This document shows, piece by piece, positions 21,736 to 32,181 of a stretch of 64,000 nt of DNA. The DNA comes from Pseudomonas sp. 30_B (GTDB lineage Bacteria; Pseudomonadota; Gammaproteobacteria; Pseudomonadales; Pseudomonadaceae). Location: NCBI RefSeq assembly GCF_017491605.1, contig NZ_JAFGYY010000007.1:186001-250000 (forward strand), given 5' to 3'. Under the pieces are notes generated by a model. The model was not told the DNA's origin, did not search any database, and worked only from the letters and a program-made list of their open reading frames with translations. Position 1 is the stretch's first letter. The number at the start of each line of letters is the position of its first letter. The translations under genes and the position numbers were made by a program.

Positions 21736-21765
21736 GGCACCGGCGCTGTTGTGGACGCCGGTGCC
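21736..21765. terminator. Bidirectional hairpin between bfrB and MFS gene
   Basis: GGCACCGGCG / CGCCGGTGCC with a 10-nt loop between convergent genes. Confidence 0.65.
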
Positions 21766-21773
21766 CTTCCACT

Positions 21774-22937
21774 CTAGCCGTTAGCCTTCGGCGGACGGCG
21801 CACCAGCGATGCCTTGAACACGAGCCCGCCACACAACAGCACCACCACCAGCAACGACAGACGCAGCCCCAGATGCTCGGCGAGGAAGCCGATCAGCGGC
21901 GGCCCCAGCAGCAAGCCCCCATAACCGAACCCCGCCACCGCCGCCACGCCTTTGGACGGCTCGATGCCCGGCCGATTGCCTGCCGCGCCGATCAGGATCG
22001 GCACCACCACCGACAGACCGACACCCACCAGGGCGAAGCCGGCGATAGCACTGGCTACCCAGGGGCTGAACAGCGCCAGGAACATGCCCGCGATGGCCAG
22101 CAACGCCAGGTTGCGCACCAGCGCCTCGTCGGCAAAGCGCACGCGCAGCCGATCGCCGAACAGCCGGCCCAGCACCATGGTCGCGGAGAACGCCGCAAAG
22201 CCCAGCGCCGCCAGGCGCTCGGACGCGCCCATCACCTGGTGCAGCAGCAAGGCGCCCCAGTCGGCCACCGCCCCTTCGGAAACGAACGCGCACGCCGTCA
22301 GCAGTCCCAGACCGATCAGCGACGGTGGCGGCAGGCGCCAGCCACGTCGGGCTGGCGCCTCCTCCTCCGTGGGCTCCGGGCGCCCTTCGAACAGATTGCG
22401 GGCGAAGAACGGCAGGATCGCCGCCGCGATCACCGCCAGCAGGGTGAAGTGCCACAGCGGCGCCAGGTCGGCGAAGACCGCCGCACCCACCGCGCCGGCC
22501 AGGCCGCCCAGGCTGTACATGCCATGCAGGCCGGCAATGCACGGCCGACCGAGGCGCCGCTCCACCTCCACCGCCTGGGTGTTCATCGCCACGTCCAGGG
22601 TGGCGAAGGTCAGGCCGACCAGGAGGAAACCCGCCGCCAGCTCCCAGACATTCTGCGCCAGCCCCGGCAGCGGGAAGCTGGCCATCAGCGCCAGCCCCGA
22701 GGCGATGGTAATCGCCCGGCTGCCGTAGCGACGCACCAGGGCGCCGGCGAAGAGGAACGCCAGCAATGCACCGAAACCCGCGCCCAGCAGCGCCTGGCCG
22801 AGCTCCTGCTCGTCCACGCCGGTCATGTTCTTGAGCGCCGGCACCCGTCCCATCACGCTGCCATGCACCATCCCGCCCATGGCGAAACAGTAGCCGCAGG
22901 CCCAGCGCGCGGCGTTCGTCCGTGTGTGTTCGGTCAT
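21774..22937 (-). CDS. MFS transporter, YbjJ-like
   Basis: This is an inner-membrane carrier of about 12 helices, 387 residues. LVRRYGSRA is the loop 2-3 MFS motif; the LHGMYSLGGLAGA segment matches the E. coli YbjJ/FucP-related group. The central loop is charged (RPEPTEEEAPARRG). The substrate is not predictable from sequence. It is convergent with bfrB, and grxD lies upstream on the same strand with a terminator between. Confidence 0.85.
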   Translation of the reverse strand: MTEHTRTNAARWACGYCFAMGGMVHGSVMGRVPALKNMTGVDEQELGQALLGAGFGALLAFLFAGALVRRYGSRAITIASGLALMASFPLPGLAQNVWELAAGFLLVGLTFATLDVAMNTQAVEVERRLGRPCIAGLHGMYSLGGLAGAVGAAVFADLAPLWHFTLLAVIAAAILPFFARNLFEGRPEPTEEEAPARRGWRLPPPSLIGLGLLTACAFVSEGAVADWGALLLHQVMGASERLAALGFAAFSATMVLGRLFGDRLRVRFADEALVRNLALLAIAGMFLALFSPWVASAIAGFALVGVGLSVVVPILIGAAGNRPGIEPSKGVAAVAGFGYGGLLLGPPLIGFLAEHLGLRLSLLVVVLLCGGLVFKASLVRRPPKANG

Positions 22938-22953
22938 TTATTTCTTCCCAAAA

Positions 22954-22980
22954 ACAAAGCCCCGCCGAAGCGGGGCTTTG
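22954..22980 (-). terminator. Terminator after grxD
   Basis: AAAGCCCCGCCGAAGCGGGGCTTT, located between the grxD stop and the MFS start. Confidence 0.85.
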
Positions 22981-22997
22981 TGCGAAGCACGAAAGAC

Positions 22998-23324
22998 TCA
23001 GGCGTCGGCCTTGCCTACGGCGTCCTTGATCAGCGGTTGCAGCTCACCCTTCTCGAACATCTCGGCCAGGATGTCGCTGCCGCCGACCAGCTCGCCGCCG
23101 ACCCACAGTTGCGGGAAGGTCGGCCAGTTGGCGTACTTGGGCAGGTTGGCGCGGATTTCCGGGTTCTGCAGGATGTCGACGTAGGCGAACTTCTCGCCGC
23201 AAGCCATCAGCACCTGTGCGGCGCGGGCCGAGAAACCGCACTGCGGAGCATTCGGCGAGCCCTTCATGTACAGAAGGACGGGGTTGTTGGCGATCTGTTC
23301 TTTGATGGTATCGATGATATCCAT
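22998..23324 (-). CDS. grxD: Monothiol glutaredoxin, CGFS type
   Basis: Grx4-type protein binds and delivers [2Fe-2S] clusters with glutathione. The 108-residue product has the active-site Cys29 in APQCGFSAR, the WPTFPQLWVGGELVGG cis-Pro/GSH-binding block and SDILAEM. I start at MDIIDTIKEQI; the ORF extends upstream but without homology. Confidence 0.96.
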   Translation of the reverse strand: MDIIDTIKEQIANNPVLLYMKGSPNAPQCGFSARAAQVLMACGEKFAYVDILQNPEIRANLPKYANWPTFPQLWVGGELVGGSDILAEMFEKGELQPLIKDAVGKADA

Positions 23325-23455
23325 GAACTTCCTCGGCTGAACTCTCAGATACTGACCCGGCAGCACCACAGGCGGCGTCTGGCCGGCACGGTTAGGCGCA
23401 TTGTACTGCAAAGCCGAGCACTACGCTCGGCTTTGCAGGGGCATGCGACAGCCTG

Positions 23456-25549
23456 TCAGGCCACCTCGACCTCCACCGGTACGCCGTTCAGCGCGGTATT
23501 GCCGGAAAGCGCATCCAGGTGGCGCTCGTCGGTCAGGTCGTTGGCGCTGGCCCCACCCTGCTCGCGGGCGATGGACAGCTGCACGCCCGGTCGCCCGTGC
23601 CCCCAGCCGTGGGGCAGGCTGACCACGCCGGCCATCACCTCGTCGCTGGCCGCCACCTCGATCTCGACGCTGCCGACCCGCGAGCGCACCCGCACCTTCT
23701 GCCCATCCACCAGCCCGCGCGCGGCCAGGTCCTGCGGGTGCATGAGCAACTGGTGGCGCGGCTTGCCCTTCACCAGGCGGTGATAGTTGTGCATCCAGGA
23801 GTTGTTGCTGCGCACATGGCGACGGCCGATCAACAGCAACTGGTCCGCTGCCGGCGCCTGGGTGTCGGCGAAACGGCGCAGGTCGTTCAGCAGGATTTCC
23901 GGTGCGGCCTCGACATTGCAGCTGGAGGTCTTCAGGCGCGCCACGAGGTTCGGCTGCAGCGGGCCGAGGTCCAGCCCGTGGGGATGCTCGCGCAGCTTCC
24001 CGAGGTTCAGCTTGTGCTCGCTGGCATCGCCATAGGGGCCGAAGCGCAGGCCCATCTCGATCATCTGCTCCGGCGCCATCGTCGGCTTCAGCTCGCTGCC
24101 CATGCGCGTGGCATAGGCCTTGGCCAGGCCGACGAAGATCTCCCAGTCATGCAGCGCGCCCTGCGGCTTGGGCAGCACCGCCTCGTTGAAGCGCGTGACG
24201 TTGCGCACCGCGAAGAGATTGAAGGTGGTGTCGTAGTGATCGTGCTCCAGCGGCGCGGTGGGTGGCAGGATCAGGTCGGCGTAACGCGTGGTTTCGTTGA
24301 TGTACAGGTCGACGCTGAGCATGAACTCCAGGCCGTCCAGCGCCTGCTCCAGGCGCCGGCCATTGGGCGTGGACAGCACCGGATTGCCGGCGACCGTCAC
24401 CAGGGCGCGCACCTGCCCTTCCCCTTCGGTGAGCATCTCTTCGGCCAGCGCCGCCACCGGCAGTTCGCCGCCATACTCCGGCAGTCCGGACACGCGGCTC
24501 TGCCAGCGGTTGAAGGCGCCACCGGAAGTGCTCGCCACCAGGTCCACCGCCGGCGTGGTGCACAGCGTGCCGCCGACCCGGTCGAGATTGCCGGTGAGCA
24601 GGTTGATCAGTTGCACCAGCCACTGGCAGAGGCTGCCGAATACCTGGGTGGAAACGCCCATGCGGCCGTAGCAGACGGCCTTGTCGGCGGCGGCGAAATC
24701 CCGCGCCAGCTGGCGAATATCCTCAGCCGGCACGCCGCAGCGCGCGGCCATCGCCTCGACCTGGAACGGCTTCAGCGCCTCGCGTACGGAGTCCAGGCCA
24801 GCCACCGGCAGATGGCTCTCACGGGTCAGCCCTTCACCGAGCAGCGTGTCGAGGATGCCCAGCAGTAACGCCGCGTCCTCGCCGGGACGAACGAACAGGT
24901 GCTGGTCCGCAATCGCTGCCGTCTCGGTGCGGCGCGGATCGATCACGACCAGCTTGCCGCCGCGCGCCTTCACGGCCTTCAGGCGTTTCTCCACATCCGG
25001 CACGGTCATGATGCTGCCGTTGGACGCCAGCGGATTGCCGCCCAGGATGAGCATGAAATCGGTGTGGTCGATGTCCGGGATCGGGATCAGCAGGCCATGG
25101 CCGAACATCTGCTGGCTGACTAGGTGGTGCGGCAGCTGGTCCACCGAGGTCGCCGAGTAGCGGTTGCGGGTCTTCAGCTGGCCGAGGAAGTAGTTGCTGT
25201 GGGTCATCAGCCCGTAGTTGTGCACGCTGGGGTTGCCCTGGTACACGGCCACGGCATCGTTGCCATGGCGTTCGCGGATATCCGCCAGGCGCGCGGCGAC
25301 CAGCTCGAAGGCCTCGTCCCAGCCGATCGGCTGCCATTCGCTGCCGACCCGCCGCACCGGCTGACGCAGACGGTCCGGGTCGTTCTGGATGTCCTGCAGC
25401 GCCACGGCCTTGGGGCACACGTGACCACGGCTGAAACTGTCCTGCGCATCGCCCTTGATCGAGAGGATGCGCGTATCCTCGGTCTCGATGGTCAGGCCGC
25501 AGATGGCCTCGCACAGGTGGCACGCACGGTGGTGGAGGGTCTTGCTCAT
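23456..25549 (-). CDS. Molybdopterin-dependent oxidoreductase (DMSO reductase superfamily)
   Basis: The 697-residue enzyme carries an N-terminal [4Fe-4S] motif CHLCEAIC with a distal GHVCPK cysteine, a molybdopterin-guanine-dinucleotide fold (GNPLASNGSIM, IDPRRTETA) and a C-terminal dinucleotide-binding domain (VSLPHGWGHGRPG). No signal peptide is seen, so it is cytosolic. Length and single catalytic chain fit the formate-dehydrogenase-like/assimilatory-type proteins of unknown substrate. I start at MSKTLHHRAC because the 44 in-frame residues upstream are low complexity. No partner subunit is adjacent. Confidence 0.85.
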   Translation of the reverse strand: MSKTLHHRACHLCEAICGLTIETEDTRILSIKGDAQDSFSRGHVCPKAVALQDIQNDPDRLRQPVRRVGSEWQPIGWDEAFELVAARLADIRERHGNDAVAVYQGNPSVHNYGLMTHSNYFLGQLKTRNRYSATSVDQLPHHLVSQQMFGHGLLIPIPDIDHTDFMLILGGNPLASNGSIMTVPDVEKRLKAVKARGGKLVVIDPRRTETAAIADQHLFVRPGEDAALLLGILDTLLGEGLTRESHLPVAGLDSVREALKPFQVEAMAARCGVPAEDIRQLARDFAAADKAVCYGRMGVSTQVFGSLCQWLVQLINLLTGNLDRVGGTLCTTPAVDLVASTSGGAFNRWQSRVSGLPEYGGELPVAALAEEMLTEGEGQVRALVTVAGNPVLSTPNGRRLEQALDGLEFMLSVDLYINETTRYADLILPPTAPLEHDHYDTTFNLFAVRNVTRFNEAVLPKPQGALHDWEIFVGLAKAYATRMGSELKPTMAPEQMIEMGLRFGPYGDASEHKLNLGKLREHPHGLDLGPLQPNLVARLKTSSCNVEAAPEILLNDLRRFADTQAPAADQLLLIGRRHVRSNNSWMHNYHRLVKGKPRHQLLMHPQDLAARGLVDGQKVRVRSRVGSVEIEVAASDEVMAGVVSLPHGWGHGRPGVQLSIAREQGGASANDLTDERHLDALSGNTALNGVPVEVEVA

Positions 25550-25717
25550 GGCTCGCCTCGTTGTTGTTGTCGCCGGTCGCTCGTGGCGCCGGTCGTGGGG
25601 TCGCAGAGCACTATGGAACGCGCCCCGGATAAGCACCACCAGCTTCTGTCGGGTGAATCCCCCGGCATCAGGAACGACCATGGAGAAGGCCCGGCCGACG
25701 GGGCCTCCGGGCGAAAC

Positions 25718-25745
25718 TTGCGTATATCCGTCATTTCCTTATAGG
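25718..25745 (+). promoter_or_regulatory. Weak candidate promoter for argF
   Basis: TTGCGT and TATAGG lie 16 bp apart, about 120 bp before argF. The rest of the 315-bp spacer 25550-25864 shows no gene; I saw no convincing ArgR box. Confidence 0.35.
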
Positions 25746-25864
25746 ATCGCGCCTTCCCCCATTTCCCGCTCCATGCGGTCCCGCCGCAGGTTCAGCCCGT
25801 TTTTTCTCACGAAATCCGGTCGGTTCCTCGGCCCGATTCTGAGAATAAGTAGTAGGTACGAACC

Positions 25865-26782
25865 ATGAGCGCACGTCACTTCCTCTCGATGCTGGATTAC
25901 ACGACCGAAGAACTGCTCGGTCTGATCCGCCGCGCCACCGAGCTGAGGGACCTGCGAAACCGAGGCGTACTCTACGAACCGCTGAAGAACCGCGTGCTCG
26001 GCATGATCTTCGAGAAGGCCTCGACCCGGACGCGGATTTCCTTCGAAGCCGGCATGATCCAGCTCGGCGGCCAGGCCATCTTCCTCTCCCCGCGCGACAC
26101 CCAGCTGGGCCGTGGCGAGCCGATCGCCGACGCCGCGCGGGTGATGTCGCGGATGGTCGATGCGGTGATGATCCGCACCTTCGCCCACAGCAACCTGATC
26201 GAGTTCGCGGAAAACTCCCGCGTGCCGGTGATCAACGGCCTGTCGGACGATCTGCACCCCTGCCAGTTGCTGGCCGACATGCAGACCTTCCATGAGCATC
26301 GCGGCAGCATCGCCGGCAAGACCGTGGCCTGGATCGGCGACGGCAACAACATGTGCAACAGCTACATCGAGGCGGCGATCCGCTTCGACTTCCAGCTCAA
26401 CGTGGCCTGCCCGGAAGGCTACGAGCCGAACGCCGCGCTGATGGAGCTGGCCGGCGAGCGCGTGAAGATCTTCCGCGCCCCGCGCGAAGCGGTAGCCGGC
26501 GCGCACCTGGTGAGCACCGACGTCTGGGCCTCCATGGGCCAGGAAGACGAAGCGGCCGCGCGCCTGCGCCTGTTCCAGCCATATCAGGTAACACGTGCGC
26601 TGCTCGATGGCGCCGCGGCGGATGTACTATTCATGCACTGCCTGCCGGCCCACCGTGGCGAAGAGATCAGCGTTGACCTGCTGGACGACGCGCGCTCCGT
26701 GGCCTGGGACCAGGCGGAAAACCGTCTCCACGCCCAGAAGGCCCTGCTCGAACTGCTGGTCGAGCACGCCCACTACGCCTGA
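25865..26782 (+). CDS. argF: Anabolic ornithine carbamoyltransferase
   Basis: The enzyme makes citrulline from ornithine and carbamoyl phosphate. The 305-residue product has the carbamoyl-phosphate motif STRTR at 53-57, HPCQ at 131-134 and the ornithine loop HCLPAHRG near 265. The length fits the anabolic ArgF of P. aeruginosa rather than the longer catabolic ArcB. It supplies the substrate of argG. Confidence 0.97.
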   Translation: MSARHFLSMLDYTTEELLGLIRRATELRDLRNRGVLYEPLKNRVLGMIFEKASTRTRISFEAGMIQLGGQAIFLSPRDTQLGRGEPIADAARVMSRMVDAVMIRTFAHSNLIEFAENSRVPVINGLSDDLHPCQLLADMQTFHEHRGSIAGKTVAWIGDGNNMCNSYIEAAIRFDFQLNVACPEGYEPNAALMELAGERVKIFRAPREAVAGAHLVSTDVWASMGQEDEAAARLRLFQPYQVTRALLDGAAADVLFMHCLPAHRGEEISVDLLDDARSVAWDQAENRLHAQKALLELLVEHAHYA

Positions 26783-26913
26783 GAACCTGTCCGTTCGCTG
26801 CCCGTTTCGCACGGGCGGCGCTGGAAGCAGGAGCCGGCGTAGACTGCGCTTCCTTCCTGCTTCCGCCCGGCCCGGACTGTGCCCGGCGAAATGCCGAACA
26901 GGTTCCAAGCCCG

Positions 26914-27999
26914 ATGCCCCAACCGCTGCTGCTCACCCTCGATAACCTTTCCTGTGGCTATGAACAGCAGCGCGTGGTGCAAGGGGTCAACCTGCACCTG
27001 AACGCCGGCGACATCGGTTGCCTGCTCGGCCCCTCGGGCTGCGGCAAGACCACCACCCTGCGCGCCATCGCCGGATTCGAACCGATTCAGAGCGGCCGTA
27101 TCGAGCTGGCCGGCGAAGTGATTTCCCGCCCGGGCTTCACCCTGTCGCCGGAGAAGCGCCGGATCGGCATGGTGTTCCAGGATTACGCGCTGTTCCCGCA
27201 CCTGTCGGTGGCGGACAACATCGCCTTCGGCATCCGCAAGCACCCCGAGCGCGAGCGCATCGTCGGCGAACTGCTGGAACTGGTGAAGCTCGACAGTCTT
27301 GGCCAGCGCTTCCCCCACGAACTTTCCGGCGGCCAGCAACAACGCGTGGCCCTGGCCCGCGCGCTGGCCCCGCAACCACAATTGCTGCTGCTCGACGAGC
27401 CCTTCTCCAACCTCGATGTGGAGCTGCGCCGCCAGCTCAGCCACGAGGTGCGCGACATCCTCAAGGCGCGCGGCACCAGCGCCATCCTGGTCACCCATGA
27501 TCAGGAAGAAGCCTTCGCCGTCAGCGACCACGTCGGCGTATTCCGCCACGGCCGGCTGGAACAGTGGGATACCCCGTTCAATCTCTACCACGAGCCGCAG
27601 ACGCCCTTCGTCGCCAGCTTCATCGGCCAGGGCTATTTCATTCGCGGCCAGATGCGTGGCGCCGATGCGGTGCAGACCGAACTGGGCGTGCTGCGCGGCA
27701 ACCGCGCCTACAGCCTGCCCGACGGTAGCGCGGTGGACGTACTGCTGCGTCCGGACGACCTGGTCCCGGCCGTCGACGGCGCACTGAAGGCGCGGATCGT
27801 CGGCAAGTCATTCCTCGGCGCGGCGACCCTCTACCGCCTGCAGCTGCCCACCGGCACCCAGCTGGAATCGATCTTCCCCAGCCATGCCGATCACCAGCCC
27901 GGCGATGAGGTGGGCATCAGCGTCGCCGCCGAGCACCTGGTGCTGTTCCCCGCCCAGGGCAGCGTGGAAGCGCAGCAGGTTCTCAGCCGTCAACGCTGA
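26914..27999 (+). CDS. ABC transporter ATP-binding protein, FbpC/PotA-like, orphan
   Basis: The 361-residue ATPase has Walker A GPSGCGKTT at 39-47, LSGGQQQR, LLLLDEPFSNLD and a C-terminal regulatory TOBE domain (LLRPDDL ... GAATLYRLQLPTG). This layout fits ferric-iron/spermidine-type importers. No permease or binding protein is adjacent, so the partner is unknown. A comparable ATPase gene follows argF in P. aeruginosa as I recall. It is convergent with the PhzF gene with 3 bp between stops. Confidence 0.88.
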   Translation: MPQPLLLTLDNLSCGYEQQRVVQGVNLHLNAGDIGCLLGPSGCGKTTTLRAIAGFEPIQSGRIELAGEVISRPGFTLSPEKRRIGMVFQDYALFPHLSVADNIAFGIRKHPERERIVGELLELVKLDSLGQRFPHELSGGQQQRVALARALAPQPQLLLLDEPFSNLDVELRRQLSHEVRDILKARGTSAILVTHDQEEAFAVSDHVGVFRHGRLEQWDTPFNLYHEPQTPFVASFIGQGYFIRGQMRGADAVQTELGVLRGNRAYSLPDGSAVDVLLRPDDLVPAVDGALKARIVGKSFLGAATLYRLQLPTGTQLESIFPSHADHQPGDEVGISVAAEHLVLFPAQGSVEAQQVLSRQR

Positions 28000-28002
28000 C
28001 GA

Positions 28003-28785
28003 TCAGATAACCATCCGGCCGCTGGCGATCAGCCGCGCCTGGCCGGCGATGCGCACCCGATCCCCCTCCAGCCGGCACCACAGCTCGCCGCCGCGCGCCG
28101 AGCACTGGTAGGCGCTCATCTGCAACTTGTTCAGGCGCTGCGACCAGTAGGGGATCAGGCTGCAATGGGCGGCGCCGGTCACCGGGTCTTCGTTGAGGCC
28201 GATGGCCGGGGCGAAGAAGCGCGAGACGAAGTCATGGTCCTCGCCACGCGCGGTGACGATCACCCCCAGATACGGCATGCGCGCCAGCGCCGCGAAATCG
28301 GGCGAGCAACTGCGCACCGCGTACTCGGACTCCAGCAGTACCAGCAGGTGCGCCTGGGTATTCAGGGCGTCCACCACCGGCAGGCCCAGCGCCTGCTCAA
28401 GCTCCACGGTGCTGCCCGCTTCGCTCGGCGGCTGGGCTGGGAAATCCAGGGCCAGCCGGCCCTCCTCGCGGAACACCCGCAGCGGTCCGGATTGCGAGTT
28501 GAACTCCAGGGACTGGCCCGGCTCGCCGAACACCTCGAACAGCACATAGGCGCTGGCCAGGGTCGCATGGCCGCACAGCGGCACCTCGGCGGTCGGGGTA
28601 AACCAGCGGATGCGCCAGCCGTCGGCCTCGTTCACCAGAAATGCAGTCTCGGACAGGTTGTGCTCGGCGGCGATCTTCTGCATCAGCTCGTCGGCCAGCC
28701 AGGCATCCAGGCGGTAAACCATCGCCGGGTTGCCGGCGAAGGGACGGTCGGTGAACGCATCCACCTGATGGAAGTCGAGTTGCAT
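28003..28785 (-). CDS. PhzF family isomerase-like protein
   Basis: The 260-residue product begins MQLDFHQVDAFTDRPFAGNPA, the family signature, with the catalytic-type Glu46 in LSETAFL and CGHATLASA. PhzF proteins fold like diaminopimelate epimerase; the founding member acts in phenazine synthesis, but most chromosomal copies (E. coli YddE type) have unknown substrates. No phenazine genes are near, so a phenazine role is not supported. Confidence 0.9.
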   Translation of the reverse strand: MQLDFHQVDAFTDRPFAGNPAMVYRLDAWLADELMQKIAAEHNLSETAFLVNEADGWRIRWFTPTAEVPLCGHATLASAYVLFEVFGEPGQSLEFNSQSGPLRVFREEGRLALDFPAQPPSEAGSTVELEQALGLPVVDALNTQAHLLVLLESEYAVRSCSPDFAALARMPYLGVIVTARGEDHDFVSRFFAPAIGLNEDPVTGAAHCSLIPYWSQRLNKLQMSAYQCSARGGELWCRLEGDRVRIAGQARLIASGRMVI

Positions 28786-28893
28786 GGCAGTCTCCTGAAA
28801 AGTGATGCCCGAGCATGACAGAAGCCGGCGAACGGCGAACCGTACAGAACGGACCAGACAGTCCCTTGCTTTGACCGTTAAGCCCCCGACCGT

Positions 28894-29364
28894 TCAGCTT
28901 CGGCCGATGGGCGCGAACGTTGCGGACGTCAGCCCGGCCAGGGTCTCGGCGCTCAATTCCACTTCCAGTCCACGACGGCCGGCGCTGACATGGATGGTCG
29001 GGAAGCCCTGGGCGGATTCGTCGATGAAGGTGCGCAGGCGCTTCTTCTGCCCCAGCGGGCTGATGCCGCCGACCAGGTAGCCGGTGGCGCGCTGGGCGGC
29101 GTTCGGGTCGGCCATGTCGGCCTTCTTCACCCCGGCGGCATGGGCCAGCGCCTTGAGGTCCAGGGTGCCGGCCACCGGCACCACCGCCACCAGCAGCTCG
29201 CCCTTCTCGCTGGCGGCCAACAGGGTCTTGAACACCCGGGCCGGGTCGAGGTTGAGCTTCTCGGCGGCCTCCAATCCATAGGACGGCGCCTTGGGGTCGT
29301 GCTCGTAGCTCAGCACCTGGTGTTTGGCACGGTTCTTCTTCAGCAGGTCGATGGCGGGGGTCAT
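28894..29364 (-). CDS. ybaK: Cys-tRNA(Pro)/Cys-tRNA(Cys) deacylase YbaK
   Basis: The protein edits mischarged Cys-tRNA-Pro in trans. The 156-residue product has the YbaK/ProRS INS fold with the conserved Lys in ARVFKTLLA, GYLVGGISPLG, and the SAGRRGLEVEL motif. I start at MTPAIDLLKKNRA. Confidence 0.93.
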   Translation of the reverse strand: MTPAIDLLKKNRAKHQVLSYEHDPKAPSYGLEAAEKLNLDPARVFKTLLAASEKGELLVAVVPVAGTLDLKALAHAAGVKKADMADPNAAQRATGYLVGGISPLGQKKRLRTFIDESAQGFPTIHVSAGRRGLEVELSAETLAGLTSATFAPIGRS

Positions 29365-29433
29365 GGTCGTGCGGGGTTCTCGCAGGCGGCTTTCCAGCGC
29401 ATAACAGTAAGCCAAGGTGTGGCTCACTGCACG

Positions 29434-29450
29434 ATGTTCGCTTCACCGAC
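29434..29450. promoter_or_regulatory. Weak GlpR-like half-site upstream of glpK
   Basis: ATGTTCGCTTCACCGAC resembles one half of the GlpR consensus (ATGTTCG-N4-CGAACAT) about 90 bp before glpK. A second partial ATGTTCACCG lies at 29466. Confidence 0.35.
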
Positions 29451-29458
29451 GGGGATGA

Positions 29459-31051
<1,593 letters not shown>

Positions 31052-31070
31052 AAGTTGGGTGCCATTTCTA

Positions 31071-31185
31071 CCCTCACCCTAACCCTCTCCCAGAGGGAGA
31101 GGGGACTGATCGGTGCAGGCTGACACCGTGGCATCAGCCGGTACGGACGGCTCCCTCTCCCTCCGGGAGAGGGCTGGGGTGAGGG
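31071..31185. repeat. Inverted-repeat element, copy 3 (115 bp)
   Basis: Ends CCCTCACCC/GGGTGAGGG; the core GGTGCAGGCTGACACCGTGGC then CATCAGCCGGTACGGAC is a diverged version of the other copies. It sits between glpK and glpR. Confidence 0.85.
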
Positions 31186-31275
31186 AAAGCCGCCCGCACC
31201 GAACTCACCCGGCATGACAGCGCCGCCCCACTGCGGCATCCTTGCCCCTTCGGCCCGTCCACACGAGCACCGCGC

Positions 31276-32031
31276 ATGAACCTGCCACCCCGACAGCAAA
31301 GCATCCTCGACCTGGTCCGCGAACGCGGCTACCTGAGCATCGAGGAACTCGCCCAGCAGTTCGCCGTGACCCCGCAGACCATTCGCCGCGACATCAACCA
31401 GCTTGCCGAACAGAGCCTGCTGCGCCGCTACCACGGCGGCGCGGCCTGGGATTCGAGCGTCGAGAACACCGCCTACAATACCCGCGCCGACCAGATGCGC
31501 GACGAGAAGCAGCGCATCGCCGAAGCGATCGCCGCGCACATCCCGGACAACGCCTCGCTGTTCATCAACATCGGCACCACCACCGAGGCCATCGCCCGCG
31601 CCCTGCTCGGCCACAGCCACCTGAAGATCATCACCAACAACCTGCACGTGGCCAGCATCCTCGCCGGCAAGGACGACTTCGAAGTGCTGGTCGCCGGGGG
31701 CACCGTGCGCAGCGACGGCGGCGTGGTCGGCCAGGCGGCGGTGGACTTCATCGAGCAGTTCCGCGTCGACTTCGCGGTGGTCGGCATCAGTGGCATCGAC
31801 GAAGACGGCAGCCTGCTGGACTTCGACTACCAGGAAGTGCGCGTCTCCCGCGCCATCATCGACAACGCCCGGCAGGTGTTCCTCGCCGCCGACTCCAGCA
31901 AATTCGGGCGCAACGCCATGGTGCGCCTGGGCCCGATCGCCCTGGTCAACCGCGTGTTCACCGACAGCCCGCCGCCCGCCGCCGTGGCGCGCCTGCTGGC
32001 GCAGCACAAGGTCCAGCTCGAACTGGTCTGA
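31276..32031 (+). CDS. glpR: Glycerol-3-phosphate regulon repressor GlpR
   Basis: DeoR-family repressor released by glycerol-3-phosphate. The 251-residue product has an N-terminal winged helix ([29 protein letters not shown]) and a C-terminal sugar-phosphate domain ([34 protein letters not shown]). It lies between its targets glpK and glpD. Confidence 0.96.
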   Translation: MNLPPRQQSILDLVRERGYLSIEELAQQFAVTPQTIRRDINQLAEQSLLRRYHGGAAWDSSVENTAYNTRADQMRDEKQRIAEAIAAHIPDNASLFINIGTTTEAIARALLGHSHLKIITNNLHVASILAGKDDFEVLVAGGTVRSDGGVVGQAAVDFIEQFRVDFAVVGISGIDEDGSLLDFDYQEVRVSRAIIDNARQVFLAADSSKFGRNAMVRLGPIALVNRVFTDSPPPAAVARLLAQHKVQLELV

Positions 32032-32106
32032 GCCGGCGCCCCAGTCGACAGTTTCAATTTCGAAAATCTGACGAACGCTTGCGCGATTTCGCGCCTCGGG
32101 GTGGTC

Positions 32107-32150
32107 ATGTTTCGTTCATCGAACTAAGATATTTTCGAAAACGAACATAA
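32107..32150 (+). promoter_or_regulatory. Tandem GlpR operators upstream of glpD
   Basis: Two near-palindromes match the E. coli-type GlpR consensus (ATGTTCG-W-T-A-W-CGAACAT): ATGTTTCGTTCATCGAAC at 32108-32125 and ATTTTCGAAAACGAACAT at 32131-32148. A third partial copy with TTTCGAAAATCTGACG is at 32055-32070. Repression by GlpR is inferred. Confidence 0.65.
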
Positions 32151-32181
32151 ACGCGTTCACTTCCACTCCCGAGGCGGCCCC

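Noticed and set aside
26914..27999. Complete iron or spermidine ABC transporter
   Set aside because: Only the ATPase is present; neighbours are argF and phzF-like.
28003..28785. Phenazine biosynthesis gene phzF
   Set aside because: Family match only; no other phenazine genes in the window.
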